The notes under the pieces were generated by a model. That model did no database searches and had not been told where the DNA came from. It saw only the letters and a list, made by a program, of their open reading frames with translations. From contig OZ241738.1 in NCBI GenBank assembly GCA_965200925.1, positions 806,001 through 870,000 on the forward strand: DNA of 64,000 bases, given 5' to 3'. This DNA comes from WTGU01 sp965200925. Lineage in GTDB: Bacteria; Pseudomonadota; Alphaproteobacteria; UBA828. The first letter of the stretch is position 1; each line of letters opens with the position of its first letter. A program made the position numbers and the translations under genes. This document shows, in pieces, positions 1-8,858 of this stretch.

Positions 1-1473
1 CAGATAGGTCACGATCTCCGGGTCGCTGTAGCTCTCGTTCCCATCGCTATCGATGCCGGACGCGCCGGGAATCGGCACGAAGTTCGTATCGTCGAGCAGC
101 GTGCGGAATTGCCTCACGATCACCACCGCACGCGCCTTATCCGCCTCGTCGGGGGCCGCCTCGCCGGAGACCGGAACGGCCAGAAGCGCTTGCTGGGCCT
201 CATGGCTCATGAGCGCGTTCGGGTCGTCGCCCTTCGCCACGGCGGCGAGCAGGGCATCCAGCCTCATCACCTGCGCCTCGATCCCCGCCGCCTGCCCGTA
301 GCGCGTGACGCGCTCGCCCACCGCCCCCCGATGGGTGACGACGGCCGCCCGGTCGAGAGCGGCAACGGAGAAACGGCCTGCGTCGTTCGGCTCGGTTTTG
401 CCTTCCTCCCGCGCGAAGGTTCCCGTCCAGACGATGTCGATGGCGGGCTGGTCCGCGCGCGTTTCGCCCACCGCGCTTTCGCGCGCGATGTGGGCGACGA
501 CGCCCCGGCGCGCCGAGATCGTCCCGCCCTGGGTGACGCGAATGCGTCCGGTCGCCGCGGTGGAGCCGAGGGCCACATGGAGTCCCGGGCCATATTGCGA
601 CACGAGTGCCGCGCCTTCGGAGACGGTCGCGAGGGCGTCCCCGGTTCCGTTCAGGTCGGCCCAGACGGCGCCTCTCTCCGGGGGCCGGGCGGTCGACGTC
701 ACCGACCCGCCCGTCATGTCGATCCTGACGTCGGCCGTGTTGCCCGTCGCCGTCCGGATGAGGACGCCGTTCCCGGCCGTGGAGAGGATGTCGCCACTGT
801 TGATCAGCGTCACCTTGCCCGCGCCGTCGTGCGCCAGTTCGATGCCGTCGCCGGTCGCGAAAATGCGCGCGCCGCTGGTGACCGTGTGGCTTCCCGTGTG
901 GGTTGGTGGAGGCGATCGCGTGTGGACGCCATCGTGCAGCATGGGCGCGGCCTGCGTCCCGATGCTCACCCGGCTCTTGAGGTCCACCGTCAGGCTGGAG
1001 GCGGCGGCCGGGGTACTCGGCCGGATGTAGATGCCGTGGCCCGACGAGGCCGGCAGCGTCGTATAGGCAGCGGTGGGGGTGGGCTGCACGATCGACACGC
1101 TGCCCATCGCGCCCATCGTGAGCGAGATGCTGCCGTCGTCCGTCGCGGTCGAGGCGCCGGCGTTGACGATGACGATGCCGCTTTCGTTCACGGCCGTGCC
1201 GCCGGCGGCCGATCGGGTGATCGTAGTCGCAGCGGCCGAACCCGCCCCGACCGTGAGCGTCAGCCCGTTGGCGCCCGAATAGACGATGCCGTTCGCCGCT
1301 TCCGCGGGCGTACAGTCGTGGGTTCCGCTGGCGGCAGGCATAACCCCGATGTCGGTGCAGGCATTGTTTTGCGCCCGCGCCGCGTCCGGGGCCAGGAAGA
1401 GGGCGGCGAGCAACGCCAGCCCGCCGATGAGGCCAGGGTGCCACGCCGCGCCCGACACCGTTTCACGCGCCAT
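1..1473 (-). CDS. Autotransporter-like surface protein (5' part, runs off window)
   Basis: An open frame runs from ATG at 1473 down to the window edge with no stop; GGAGG sits 7 bases before the start. The first ~40 residues form a signal peptide (hydrophobic GGLALLAALFLAP, cleavage near ARAQN). The rest is low-complexity, Gly/Thr/Ser/Ala-rich and beta-prone, with recurring short patterns such as GDGIEL, VTLINSGDI and DVRIDMTGG. This is typical of passenger domains of type V secreted proteins; a C-terminal beta-barrel would lie outside the window. Two Cys near residues 44 and 57 may form a disulfide. Family assignment is inference from composition; the export signal is seen directly. The codon pattern and signal peptide favour this frame over the long opposite-strand frames. 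Confidence 0.6.
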   Translation of the reverse strand, partial: MARETVSGAAWHPGLIGGLALLAALFLAPDAARAQNNACTDIGVMPAASGTHDCTPAEAANGIVYSGANGLTLTVGAGSAAATTITRSAAGGTAVNESGIVIVNAGASTATDDGSISLTMGAMGSVSIVQPTPTAAYTTLPASSGHGIYIRPSTPAAASSLTVDLKSRVSIGTQAAPMLHDGVHTRSPPPTHTGSHTVTSGARIFATGDGIELAHDGAGKVTLINSGDILSTAGNGVLIRTATGNTADVRIDMTGGSVTSTARPPERGAVWADLNGTGDALATVSEGAALVSQYGPGLHVALGSTAATGRIRVTQGGTISARRGVVAHIARESAVGETRADQPAIDIVWTGTFAREEGKTEPNDAGRFSVAALDRAAVVTHRGAVGERVTRYGQAAGIEAQVMRLDALLAAVAKGDDPNALMSHEAQQALLAVPVSGEAAPDEADKARAVVIVRQFRTLLDDTNFVPIPGASGIDSDGNESYSDPEIVTYL

Positions 1474-1609
1474 CGGAAACCTCCTTCCGGATCCCGATCC
1501 GCCGTTCCCGACGCTCCGCCCCTTAGTAACCGAATTCCCTGGCGCGTGCACTTCGTGCGCAGGCGAGCCTGAGGACCCGCACACCGAGAAACGAAAAAGA
1601 GCGGGCGTG

Positions 1610-1942
1610 TCAGGGGGTGGACAGGGCGTTGACCTTGGCGGCCATGATGAAATCGTTCTCGTGCAGGCCCCCGATCTTGTGGGTGTAGAACACGACCGTG
1701 CAATAGCCCCAGCCGAAGGCGATGTCCGGGTGGTGGCCCTCGGCTTCGGCCAGATCGCCGATCTTCTGGACCAACGCCATGGCCTCGGCGAAATCATCGA
1801 GCGTGAAGGCGCGGCGGATGCGGGTGTCGTCGTGGGTCAGCTCCCAACCGGGAGTCTGCTTCAGGAAGGTCCGCGCCTCCGCCGGCTGGAGCGGCGGGAT
1901 GCCGCCCCGGCAGGGCACGCAAGTCTTGCTCGTCAAGCTCAT
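1610..1942 (-). CDS. phhB: 4a-hydroxytetrahydrobiopterin dehydratase (pterin-4a-carbinolamine dehydratase)
   Basis: The 110-residue protein is the usual length for this cytosolic enzyme, which dehydrates 4a-hydroxytetrahydropterin to regenerate the pterin cofactor used by aromatic amino acid hydroxylases. The signature AEAEGHHPDI followed by GWGYCTVVFYTHKIGGL carries the conserved catalytic His residues. The N-terminal CVPCRGG segment is common in alphaproteobacterial members. No phenylalanine hydroxylase gene is nearby, so the partner is elsewhere or the role is molybdopterin-related, as proposed for some orphan members. It is transcribed away from dxr; about 100 bases separate the two divergent starts. 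Confidence 0.93.
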   Translation of the reverse strand: MSLTSKTCVPCRGGIPPLQPAEARTFLKQTPGWELTHDDTRIRRAFTLDDFAEAMALVQKIGDLAEAEGHHPDIAFGWGYCTVVFYTHKIGGLHENDFIMAAKVNALSTP

Positions 1943-2044
1943 GTCGTCCTCCGGCGTCGGGCGCCCGTTTTGTGTTGCGACAGGCGGAACGGGCTGGAAA
2001 GATGATTACTACGCCACACCGCCGGCCGAGAAGGGCTTTCCTGA

Positions 2045-3271
2045 ATGGCGCCGATGGAAGCCGCCGTCGACGTTTCCACCGCGAGCCGCTTCCCCTTCGT
2101 TGAAGGCGCGGGCGCGCCCCGGCGCGTGACCATCCTCGGCGCGACCGGCTCCATCGGGCGCAGCACCGTCGATCTGATTGCCCGCCATCCAGAGTCGTTC
2201 AAAGTCGAGGCGCTCACGGCCCAGCGCAACGTCGAACGCTTGGCCGCGCAGGCGCGGGCGGTCGGCGCCCGGCGGGCCGTGATCGGCGACGACTCGCTCT
2301 ACGGCGCCCTCGCGGAGGCCCTTGCCGGCAGCGGGGTCGCCGTCGCCGCCGGCGCCGATGCGCTGGTCGAGGCGGCTGCAGCACCCGCCGATTTCGTGAT
2401 GGCGGGAATCGTCGGCGCGGCCGGGCTCGGGCCCACGCTTACGGCAGTCGCACGCGGCGCGGTCGTCGGGCTGGCGAACAAGGAATGCCTGGTCTGTGCC
2501 GGCTCCCTCATGCTGGACGAGGTCGCGCGCAGGGGCGCGACGCTGCTGCCGGTCGATTCCGAGCACAACGCCATCTACCAGGCGTTCGATTTCGCGCGCG
2601 GCGAGAGCGTCGAGAAGATCGTCCTCACCGCCTCCGGCGGCCCGTTCCGCGAGGCGCCGCACGCGACGATGGCGGCGGCGACGCCGGAGCAGGCGGTCGC
2701 CCATCCCAATTGGGACATGGGCGCCAAGATATCGGTCGATTCGGCGACGATGATGAACAAGGGCCTGGAGACCATCGAGGCGTACCACCTGTTCCCCGTC
2801 GAAGCGGCGCAGATCGAGGTGCTGGTGCATCCGCAATCGGTGATCCACGGCATGGTCGCCTATGTCGACGGGTCGGTGCTGGCGCAGCTCGGCTCGCCCG
2901 ACATGCGCACGCCGATCGCCTATGCGCTGGCGTGGCCGGCGCGGATGCCGTCGCCCTCGCCGAAGCTCGACCTCGCGGCGCTGGGCCGTCTCACCTTCGA
3001 GCCGCCGGACCCGGCACGCTTCCCGGCGCTTCGCCTGGCGCAGGAGGCGCTCGCCCAGGGCGGCAGCGCGCCCATCGTGCTCAACGCCGCGAACGAAGTG
3101 GCGGTGCATGGTTTTCTGGAGCGCCGGATCGGCTTCCTGGAGATCATCCGCACCGTGGAGCGCTGCCTGGAGTGGGCCGACCACGGGCCGGTCGCACGGC
3201 TCGACGACGTCTACGAGATCGACGGCGCCGCGCGCGACCTGGCGGCGCGGCTGCTCGACGGCGCCGGTTGA
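2045..3271 (+). CDS. dxr: 1-deoxy-D-xylulose 5-phosphate reductoisomerase
   Basis: This is the second enzyme of the MEP isoprenoid pathway: NADPH-dependent rearrangement and reduction of DXP to 2-C-methyl-D-erythritol 4-phosphate. The 408-residue protein has the NADPH-binding GATGSIG at ~residue 30, LANKE, the metal/substrate segment PVDSEHNAIYQ, ASGGPFR and the flexible-loop motif HPNWDMGAKISVDSATMMNKGLE-type core. The start ATG lies 8 bases after AGAAGGGC; an in-frame ATG at 2054 is an alternative. It ends 16 bases before hpnC, so dxr, hpnC and hpnD probably form one operon. In many alphaproteobacteria dxr instead sits with uppS and cdsA, so this linkage to squalene genes is notable. Confidence 0.97.
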   Translation: MAPMEAAVDVSTASRFPFVEGAGAPRRVTILGATGSIGRSTVDLIARHPESFKVEALTAQRNVERLAAQARAVGARRAVIGDDSLYGALAEALAGSGVAVAAGADALVEAAAAPADFVMAGIVGAAGLGPTLTAVARGAVVGLANKECLVCAGSLMLDEVARRGATLLPVDSEHNAIYQAFDFARGESVEKIVLTASGGPFREAPHATMAAATPEQAVAHPNWDMGAKISVDSATMMNKGLETIEAYHLFPVEAAQIEVLVHPQSVIHGMVAYVDGSVLAQLGSPDMRTPIAYALAWPARMPSPSPKLDLAALGRLTFEPPDPARFPALRLAQEALAQGGSAPIVLNAANEVAVHGFLERRIGFLEIIRTVERCLEWADHGPVARLDDVYEIDGAARDLAARLLDGAG

Positions 3272-3287
3272 GAGCCGGGGCGCAGGC

Positions 3288-4172
3288 ATGACGGCGCGGG
3301 CGGCGGCGTGGGGGGGCGCAGGACCGGCACCGGCGGAGTCGGCGCGCGAGCACGACATCCGCGCGCTGATCCGGACGAATGCGGAGAATTTCCCCGTCGG
3401 CTCGTTCCTCATTCCCGGCGAGTGCCGCCCGCACGTGCATGCGTTCTACCTGTTCGCGCGCCGAGCCGACGACATCGCGGATTCCCCGTCCCTGCCCGCG
3501 GCCGAGAAGGTGACCCGGCTGCGCGTCGTGCGTGACGCCCTCGGTCGGGACGAGGCGGCCCTGCCGGATTGGGCCGTGCCCTACCACAGGAGCCTGATCG
3601 AGACGGGATGCTCGCCGCGCAACGGCCGCGATCTGCTCTCCGCCTTCATCCAGGACGCGACCAAGCGGCGCTACGCCGATTGGGAGGAGCTGATGGATTA
3701 CTGCCGGCGCTCGGCGGCGTCGGTCGGCAGGGTCATGATGGACATCCACGGCGAGACCACTCACGCCGATCTGGCGGGTGCGGACGCGCTGTGCAACGCC
3801 CTGCAAGTGTTGAACCACCTTCAGGATTGCAAAAAGGATTTCCTCGCCCTCGATCGCGTCTATCTGCCGGAGCCCTGGCTGCGCGAGGCCGGCGGTTCGG
3901 TCGAGGGACTCGCGGCGGCGCGGGCGACTCCGGCGGTGCGCCACGCCATCGACCGCTGCCTGGAAGGGACGGCCGACCTGCTACGGCGCGCGGAGGCGAT
4001 GCCGCGCTCGGTCCGGCGGCGGCGGTTCCGCTGGGAATGTGCGACGATCGTCGCCCTCGCCTGGGCACTCCACCGGTTGCTGTCGCGCGCGGATCCGCTC
4101 GCCCGGCGGGTCCGGGTCTCCAGGGCCGGCCGCCTGCGCGCGGCGGCGGGCGCCGTCCTCGGCCTGCGGTGA
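3288..4172 (+). CDS. hpnC: Hydroxysqualene synthase HpnC
   Basis: A 294-residue trans-isoprenyl diphosphate synthase-type protein of the squalene/phytoene synthase family. The first Asp-rich motif is in RRADDIAD (~residue 60) and the second is NHLQDCKKD (~residue 180). In the HpnCDE route, HpnD makes presqualene diphosphate from two farnesyl diphosphates, HpnC converts it to hydroxysqualene and HpnE reduces that to squalene for hopanoids. The frame is open further upstream inside dxr, but ATG 3288 is the first start after the dxr stop and matches the family N-terminus. It overlaps hpnD by 4 bases. No hpnE or shc is in the window. Confidence 0.9.
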   Translation: MTARAAAWGGAGPAPAESAREHDIRALIRTNAENFPVGSFLIPGECRPHVHAFYLFARRADDIADSPSLPAAEKVTRLRVVRDALGRDEAALPDWAVPYHRSLIETGCSPRNGRDLLSAFIQDATKRRYADWEELMDYCRRSAASVGRVMMDIHGETTHADLAGADALCNALQVLNHLQDCKKDFLALDRVYLPEPWLREAGGSVEGLAAARATPAVRHAIDRCLEGTADLLRRAEAMPRSVRRRRFRWECATIVALAWALHRLLSRADPLARRVRVSRAGRLRAAAGAVLGLR

Positions 4173-5044
4173 CTCGCGCCGTCAGCCTGCCGATCCCCGA
4201 AGCCGGCGATCCCAAGCGCTACGTCGCCCAGGTGGCGCGGGCTTCCGGCTCCTCCTTCTTCCTGCCGATGGCGCTGCTCCCGCGGGAGAAGCGCGAGGCG
4301 ATGCTCGCTCTCTACGCCTTCTGCCGGGAGACGGACGACGTGGCCGACGAGATCGCGGACCCGGCGTTTTCGCGCGCCTTGCTCGACGCTTGGCGCGGCG
4401 AGGTCCGCGCGCTCTATCGCGGCACGCCGCGCCATCCGGTGACCCGCGCGCTGGCCGGCCCGGTCGCGCGTTTCGGGCTGGCGGAGCGCCACTTCCTGAA
4501 AATCCTGGACGGCTTCGAGATGGACGGGGGCGGCGCCATGCTGCGCCCGACCCTGGCCGAGCTCGAGCGCTATTGCCACTGCGTCGCCGGCTGCGTCGGC
4601 CTGCTTTCGGTCGAGATCTTCGGCTATCGCGCGCCGGGCGTCCCCGCCTTCGCCCGCCATCTGGGCCAGGCCTTCCAGCTCACCAACATCCTGCGCGACG
4701 TGGCGGAGGACGCACGCCGCGGCCGCATCTACCTGCCGGCGGAGTTGCTGGAGCGCGAGGGGCTCGCCGATATCGCCCCGGAGGCGGTCGTGAAAGCGCC
4801 GGGGATCGGCGCGGTCTGCGGCGCCGTCGGCGCGATGGCCCGCCGCCATTTCGACGCCGCACGCGCGGTGCTGCCGCGCTCCGAGCGCCGGGCCATGCGC
4901 CCAGCACTCCTCATGCGCGCCATCTACGAGGCTTATCTCGATCGCATCGAAGCGTCCGGCTTCCCGGTCTGCGGCCCGCGCATCCGCTTCGGCGCGCTGG
5001 AGAAGCTGGTTCTGGTCGGCGGCGGCCTGCTCCGCACCCTGTAA
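4169..5044 (+). CDS. hpnD: Presqualene diphosphate synthase HpnD
   Basis: A 291-residue squalene/phytoene synthase family protein with paired Asp motifs CRETDDVADE (~residue 50) and NILRDVAEDARRGRIYLP (~residue 170), the latter a clear head-to-head prenyl synthase signature. It is expected to condense two farnesyl diphosphates to presqualene diphosphate. Its GTG start overlaps the hpnC stop as GTGA, so translation is probably coupled. The frame stays open upstream within hpnC, but homologues begin near the IPEAGDPKRYV segment. The stop lies 3 bases from the 3' end of the convergent tRNA-Pro gene. Confidence 0.92.
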   Translation: MTRAVSLPIPEAGDPKRYVAQVARASGSSFFLPMALLPREKREAMLALYAFCRETDDVADEIADPAFSRALLDAWRGEVRALYRGTPRHPVTRALAGPVARFGLAERHFLKILDGFEMDGGGAMLRPTLAELERYCHCVAGCVGLLSVEIFGYRAPGVPAFARHLGQAFQLTNILRDVAEDARRGRIYLPAELLEREGLADIAPEAVVKAPGIGAVCGAVGAMARRHFDAARAVLPRSERRAMRPALLMRAIYEAYLDRIEASGFPVCGPRIRFGALEKLVLVGGGLLRTL

Positions 5045-5047
5045 CGG

Positions 5048-5121
5048 TCGGGGTGGCCGGATTCGAACCGGCGACCCTCTGCTCCCAAAGCAGATGCGCT
5101 TCCCGACTGCGCCACACCCCG
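5048..5121 (-). tRNA. tRNA-Pro (anticodon UGG)
   Basis: Read on the minus strand, a 7-bp acceptor stem CGGGGTG/CACCCCG encloses a D arm with GCGCAGTCGGGAAGCGC, an anticodon stem TCTGC/GCAGA with loop TTTGGGA (anticodon TGG), and a T arm with GGTTCGAATCC. The discriminator base is A. CCA is not encoded: the next bases are CCG. The cloverleaf is complete at 74 nt. It lies tail-to-tail with hpnD, 3 bases apart. Confidence 0.95.
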
Positions 5122-5180
5122 ACGGCCCGAATTTTGTAGGCGCTCGCGAAGCCCGGAACAAGTTTTCCGGTGCGCGGCTC

Positions 5181-5906
5181 TCACGCCTTGCGCCCCGCGT
5201 CGCGGCCGTCGGCGTTCGGGCCCCGCGTCGCGGCGTCGGCGGGGCCGACGATGCCGCCGGAGATCACCAGCTTGACGCCTTGCTCGACGGTCATGTCGAG
5301 GGGGATGCAGTCCTTGCGCGGAACGAAGAGCAGGAAGCCCGACGTCGGGTTGGGTGTGGTCGGCAGGAAGACGCCGACCATGCCTTCCTCCGCGGCTTGC
5401 CGCACCTCGTCGGGCGCCTCTCTCGTGACGAAAGCGACGGCCCAGATGCCGCGGCGCGGGTATTCGATCAGCACCACTTCGCGGAAGGCGTTGGCCGATT
5501 GCGCCAGCACGGCGTCGAAGATTTGCTTGAGCGTGCCGTAGACCGTCCGCACGACGGGGACTCGCGCCAGCAGGCGTTCGCCGAAGCGGACGAGGAAGCG
5601 GCCCGCGAAATTGGTCACCAGCGCGCCGATCAGCGTGACCAGCAGGAGCACCGCGATCACGCCGATGCCGGGGACGCTCACGCCCAGCACGTCGGCGGGG
5701 TCGTAGCCGTCCGGGATCAGGGGGACGACCGCGCGGTCGAACAGGTCGACCACCAGCCAGATCAGCCACGCGGTGATCCCGACCGGCGCGGTGACGACGA
5801 CGCCGGCGATGAAGTAGGTACGGAGGCGCACGGCGAGGCCACGCTTGCGCGGCGGCTGGATCAGGCGCGGCGCGTTCCCGTCCGGCTCGTTCGGGCAATC
5901 GGCCAT
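5181..5906 (-). CDS. DUF502 family inner-membrane protein
   Basis: A 241-residue protein with a short basic cytoplasmic N-terminus (PPRKRGLAVRLRTYF), one hydrophobic segment at ~residues 28-50 (IAGVVVTAPVGITAWLIWLV) and a second at ~80-105 (GVIAVLLLVTLIGALVTNFAG), then RVPVVRTVYGTLKQI and a soluble C-terminal half containing FLPTTPNPTSGFLL. These are hallmarks of DUF502. The biochemical function is unknown; plant members are linked to membrane trafficking phenotypes, which does not transfer directly. ATG 5906 follows AAGG closely. It appears monocistronic, between tRNA-Pro and the sugar ABC operon. Confidence 0.85.
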   Translation of the reverse strand: MADCPNEPDGNAPRLIQPPRKRGLAVRLRTYFIAGVVVTAPVGITAWLIWLVVDLFDRAVVPLIPDGYDPADVLGVSVPGIGVIAVLLLVTLIGALVTNFAGRFLVRFGERLLARVPVVRTVYGTLKQIFDAVLAQSANAFREVVLIEYPRRGIWAVAFVTREAPDEVRQAAEEGMVGVFLPTTPNPTSGFLLFVPRKDCIPLDMTVEQGVKLVISGGIVGPADAATRGPNADGRDAGRKA

Positions 5907-6073
5907 CGCCTTGGTGGGCTCACCTTTGATGCTGGCGTCCCTGCCTGTGTAACCGCCCGCTGCTCTGGCCGCCACCCATTTCCGCGCTTGGGCGGCGGCC
6001 ATCCCCGCCCGTGGCGCCCGGGCCCCGGGACGCCGCGCCGAAGGCGTTGCGCCGGTCGTCTCGGGGCGGCTTC

Positions 6074-6967
6074 TCAGACCTCCCGCGTCGTGACGGGGTC
6101 GACGATGTTGAGGCGGGTGATGAAGCGCTGGAAGACGAGGGCGAGGGGAGGGAGGACGGAAAGGGTGCTCGCCGCGGAGAAGAGGACGATCGGCGAGACG
6201 CCGACGGCGGTCAGCGGCGAGATCGCGAGCAAGGCGGGCGAGAGGGTCTGGGCGTTGGTGCCGCCGACCAGGATGATGCCGAAGAGGAGCTCGTTCCAGC
6301 AGAACAGGAAGGCGATGATGAAGGCGGCGGCGATTCCCGGCATCGCCATCGGAACGATCACATGCCGCAGCGCCTGGAGCCGGCCGCAGCCGTCGATCCG
6401 CGCGGCGCTCTCGACCTCCACCGGCAGCGTCGCGAAATAGCCCATCAGGATCCAGGCGAGCAGCGGCGTGATCCCGGTGAGGTAGGTCAGGATCAACCCG
6501 ACATGGCTGCCCAGGAGGCCCACCGACTGGAAGAGCGTGAAATAGGGGATGAGGATCGCAATGGGCGGCAGCACCCGGGTGAAGAGGAGGGCGAAGAGCA
6601 GGCTCGTCCGGCCCGGGAAGACGAAGCGTCCGAACGCATAGCCCGCGAGCGTGGCGACGGCGGTCGCGATGAAGGCGGTGGGCAAGGCGACGATCAGGCT
6701 GTTGAGGAAGCCCTGGCCGATCTTCTTCGTCTGCCCGCCGAACAGCGCCTCGGTCTCGGCCAGACCGAGAATCCGCCGGTAATGTTCGAGGGTCGGTTCC
6801 TCGATGGGCCGGGCGAGGCCGCCGACCATCTCGGATTCGGTCATGAACGACGCCCAGAGCATCAGCAGGAAGGGAAGGATCGTCCACAGCAGGACGAGGA
6901 TGCCGGCGATGAGGACAGCGCTCTTCAGCCGCGCGCCGCCGTCCGGCGCGCGCCCTGGGGAAGACAC
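6074..6967 (-). CDS. Sugar ABC transporter permease, MalG type (second copy)
   Basis: A 297-residue inner-membrane permease with about six hydrophobic helices. The EAA loop for ATPase docking is ESAARIDGCGRLQALRHVIV-type followed by PMAMPG at ~residues 190-220. It ends the five-gene importer operon, 19 bases after its neighbour, which is a close paralogue: long shared runs include FGGQTK, IGQGFLNSL, LTRVLPP-like, LMGYFATLP and LNIVDPVT. Both copies keep all helices and the EAA loop, so neither looks decayed. They may alternate in complexes with the single MalF-type partner. The substrate cannot be read from sequence; a sugar or polyol is the family expectation. Confidence 0.88.
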   Translation of the reverse strand: MSSPGRAPDGGARLKSAVLIAGILVLLWTILPFLLMLWASFMTESEMVGGLARPIEEPTLEHYRRILGLAETEALFGGQTKKIGQGFLNSLIVALPTAFIATAVATLAGYAFGRFVFPGRTSLLFALLFTRVLPPIAILIPYFTLFQSVGLLGSHVGLILTYLTGITPLLAWILMGYFATLPVEVESAARIDGCGRLQALRHVIVPMAMPGIAAAFIIAFLFCWNELLFGIILVGGTNAQTLSPALLAISPLTAVGVSPIVLFSAASTLSVLPPLALVFQRFITRLNIVDPVTTREV

Positions 6968-6986
6968 TCTCCGCCGCCCTCCGCCG

Positions 6987-7862
6987 CTATTCGCGGACGG
7001 TGACCGGATCGACGATGTTGAGCCGCGTGATGTAGCGCTGGAAGATCAGCGCCAGGATCAAGGGCGGCACGATGGAGAGCGCGCTCGCCGCCGAGAAGAG
7101 GGCGATCGGCGAATAGCCGACGGCCGTCAGCGGCGAGATCGCGAGCAGCGCCGGTGAGAGGGTCTGCCACCGGGTGCCGCCGACCAGGATGATCCCGAAC
7201 AGGAGCTCGTTCCAGGCGAAGAGAAAGGCGATGATGAAGGCGGCGCTGATCCCCGGTGCCGCCATGGGCACGATGACGTACCAGAGCACCTGGAGCCGGC
7301 TGCACCCGTCGATCCGCGCGGCGCGCTCCACTTCGAGCGGCAGCGTCGCGAAATAGCCCATCAGCACCCAGGAAAGCAGCGGGATGATGCCCGTGAGGTA
7401 GGTCAGGATCAGGCCGCCTGGATCGCCCACCAGCCCGACCGTCCTGAACATCGTGAAATAGGGGATGAGGATCGCCACCGGCGGCAGCACGCGGGTCAGC
7501 AGCAGGCCGAACAGGAGCCCGGTCTTGCCCGGGAACTGGAAGCGGCCGAAGGCGTAGCCGGCGAGGGTGGCGATGGCCGTGCCGATGACGGCTGTGGGCA
7601 GGGCCACGACCAGGCTGTTGAGGAAGCCCTGGCCGATCAGCTTCGTCTGCCCGCCGAAGATCGCCTCCTCCTCGGCATGGCCGAAGATGCGCTTGTAGTG
7701 TTCGAGAGTGGGGTCGTCGATGCCCTGGACGATGCCCTCGGTGAGCTCCGATTCGGTCATGAACGAGGCCCAGAGCATCCAGAAGAAGGGCACGATCGTC
7801 CACAGCAGGACGAACAGCACCGAGAGGGCGACGAACAGCTTGAGATTCGCGTCGCGCCGCAT
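6987..7862 (-). CDS. Sugar ABC transporter permease, MalG type (first copy)
   Basis: A 291-residue permease with an N-terminal helix (FVALSVLFVLLWTIVPFFW), five further hydrophobic segments and the EAA loop ERAARIDGCSRLQVLWYVIV-type then PMAAPG. It lies 6 bases downstream of the MalF-type gene and 19 bases upstream of its paralogue. It is probably the ancestral inner-membrane partner of the MalF-type subunit, given its tighter coupling. Sugar or polyol import is inferred from family membership. Confidence 0.9.
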   Translation of the reverse strand: MRRDANLKLFVALSVLFVLLWTIVPFFWMLWASFMTESELTEGIVQGIDDPTLEHYKRIFGHAEEEAIFGGQTKLIGQGFLNSLVVALPTAVIGTAIATLAGYAFGRFQFPGKTGLLFGLLLTRVLPPVAILIPYFTMFRTVGLVGDPGGLILTYLTGIIPLLSWVLMGYFATLPLEVERAARIDGCSRLQVLWYVIVPMAAPGISAAFIIAFLFAWNELLFGIILVGGTRWQTLSPALLAISPLTAVGYSPIALFSAASALSIVPPLILALIFQRYITRLNIVDPVTVRE

Positions 7863-7868
7863 GGTGGT

Positions 7869-8813
7869 TCAGGCGGCCGCCGCCGCGGGCCGCCGGAGCG
7901 CTGCCGCCGCGCGCCCCTGCTTGCCGCGCCGGGTCATGAGCACGAAATAGGCGACCGCGAGGATGGTCGCGATGATGATCAGGATGAACGACGCCGAGGA
8001 CGCCAGCCCGTACTGTGAGAACTGGAAGTTGTAGCGGAAGATGAGCAACGGCAGGATCTGCGTGGTCGTGCCGGGGCCGCCGCTGGTCATGGCGAACACC
8101 AGGTCGAATTGCCGGAACGCCTCGACCGTCACCACCACCAGGACGATCAGCACGGCGTAGCGAATGTGCGGCAGCGTCACGTGCCAGAAGCGCGAGAGGA
8201 CTCCGGCCCGGTCGATCCGGGCGGCGTTGTAGAGGTCCTGCGGGATCGTCTGCAACGCGGCGAGGAAGAAGAACGTGCCGAGGGGCGCGATGTGCCAGGT
8301 GAAGGCGATGGAGAGCCAGAAGAGCGCCCAGTCCTTGTTGAGCCAGACATGGCCTCTCTCCACGGCGCCGAGCGGTTCGAGCACGCCGTTGAAGAAGCCC
8401 CAGGAGGGCTCCAGCATCACCGTCCACATCGTCGCGGTCACCACTTCCGACACCGCCCAGGGCAGCAGGATGAGTGCCCGGAGCACGCCTCGGCCCGGAA
8501 ACTCCTGGTTGAGGACGAGCGCCATCCCCAGGGAAAGCAGGAGCGAGAAGAAGACCGCGATGGCCGCGAAATAGAGGCTCTTCAGGGTCGCCGACTGGGT
8601 CTCTTCCTCGAAGAGCACCTCGGCCCACAGGTCGAAGCCGACATACTCCCGCGATCGCAGGATGACGTTGGTCTCGTGCAGGCTCAGCCAGAAGGAATAG
8701 GCGAGGGGCACGATGATGATGACGACGTGAAAGAGCAGGACGCCGATGACGATCGCGAGGGCGAATTGCGGATCGGTCAGCCCTTCCGCCCGGCGTCGCG
8801 CCGCCGCGATCAT
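7869..8813 (-). CDS. Sugar ABC transporter permease, MalF type
   Basis: A 314-residue permease of the MalF/UgpA class with six predicted helices, starting with FALAIVIGVLLFHVVIIIVPLAYSFW-like hydrophobic sequence at ~residues 18-45. The EAA loop contains NAARIDRAGVLSRFWHVTLPHI (~residues 205-225), and FAMTSGGPGTTTQIL is a further family signature. It pairs with one or both MalG-type permeases encoded just downstream. The C-terminus ends in an Ala/Arg-rich tail. The gap to the upstream ATPase gene is 45 bases. Confidence 0.9.
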   Translation of the reverse strand: MIAAARRRAEGLTDPQFALAIVIGVLLFHVVIIIVPLAYSFWLSLHETNVILRSREYVGFDLWAEVLFEEETQSATLKSLYFAAIAVFFSLLLSLGMALVLNQEFPGRGVLRALILLPWAVSEVVTATMWTVMLEPSWGFFNGVLEPLGAVERGHVWLNKDWALFWLSIAFTWHIAPLGTFFFLAALQTIPQDLYNAARIDRAGVLSRFWHVTLPHIRYAVLIVLVVVTVEAFRQFDLVFAMTSGGPGTTTQILPLLIFRYNFQFSQYGLASSASFILIIIATILAVAYFVLMTRRGKQGRAAAALRRPAAAAA

Positions 8814-8858
8814 GGGCCAGCGCCCGCGATGGCCTGCGGTAGCGCCCGCCGGGGGGCG

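Noticed and set aside
109..1572. Long + strand frame of 487 codons opposite the autotransporter-like gene
   Set aside because: It is Arg/His/Gly-rich in a way typical of antisense frames in high-GC DNA, has no family signature, and the minus-strand frame has a signal peptide and ribosome site.
5094..6440. 448-codon + strand frame across the DUF502 gene and permease
   Set aside because: Antisense composition; both minus-strand genes have clear family signatures and membrane helices.
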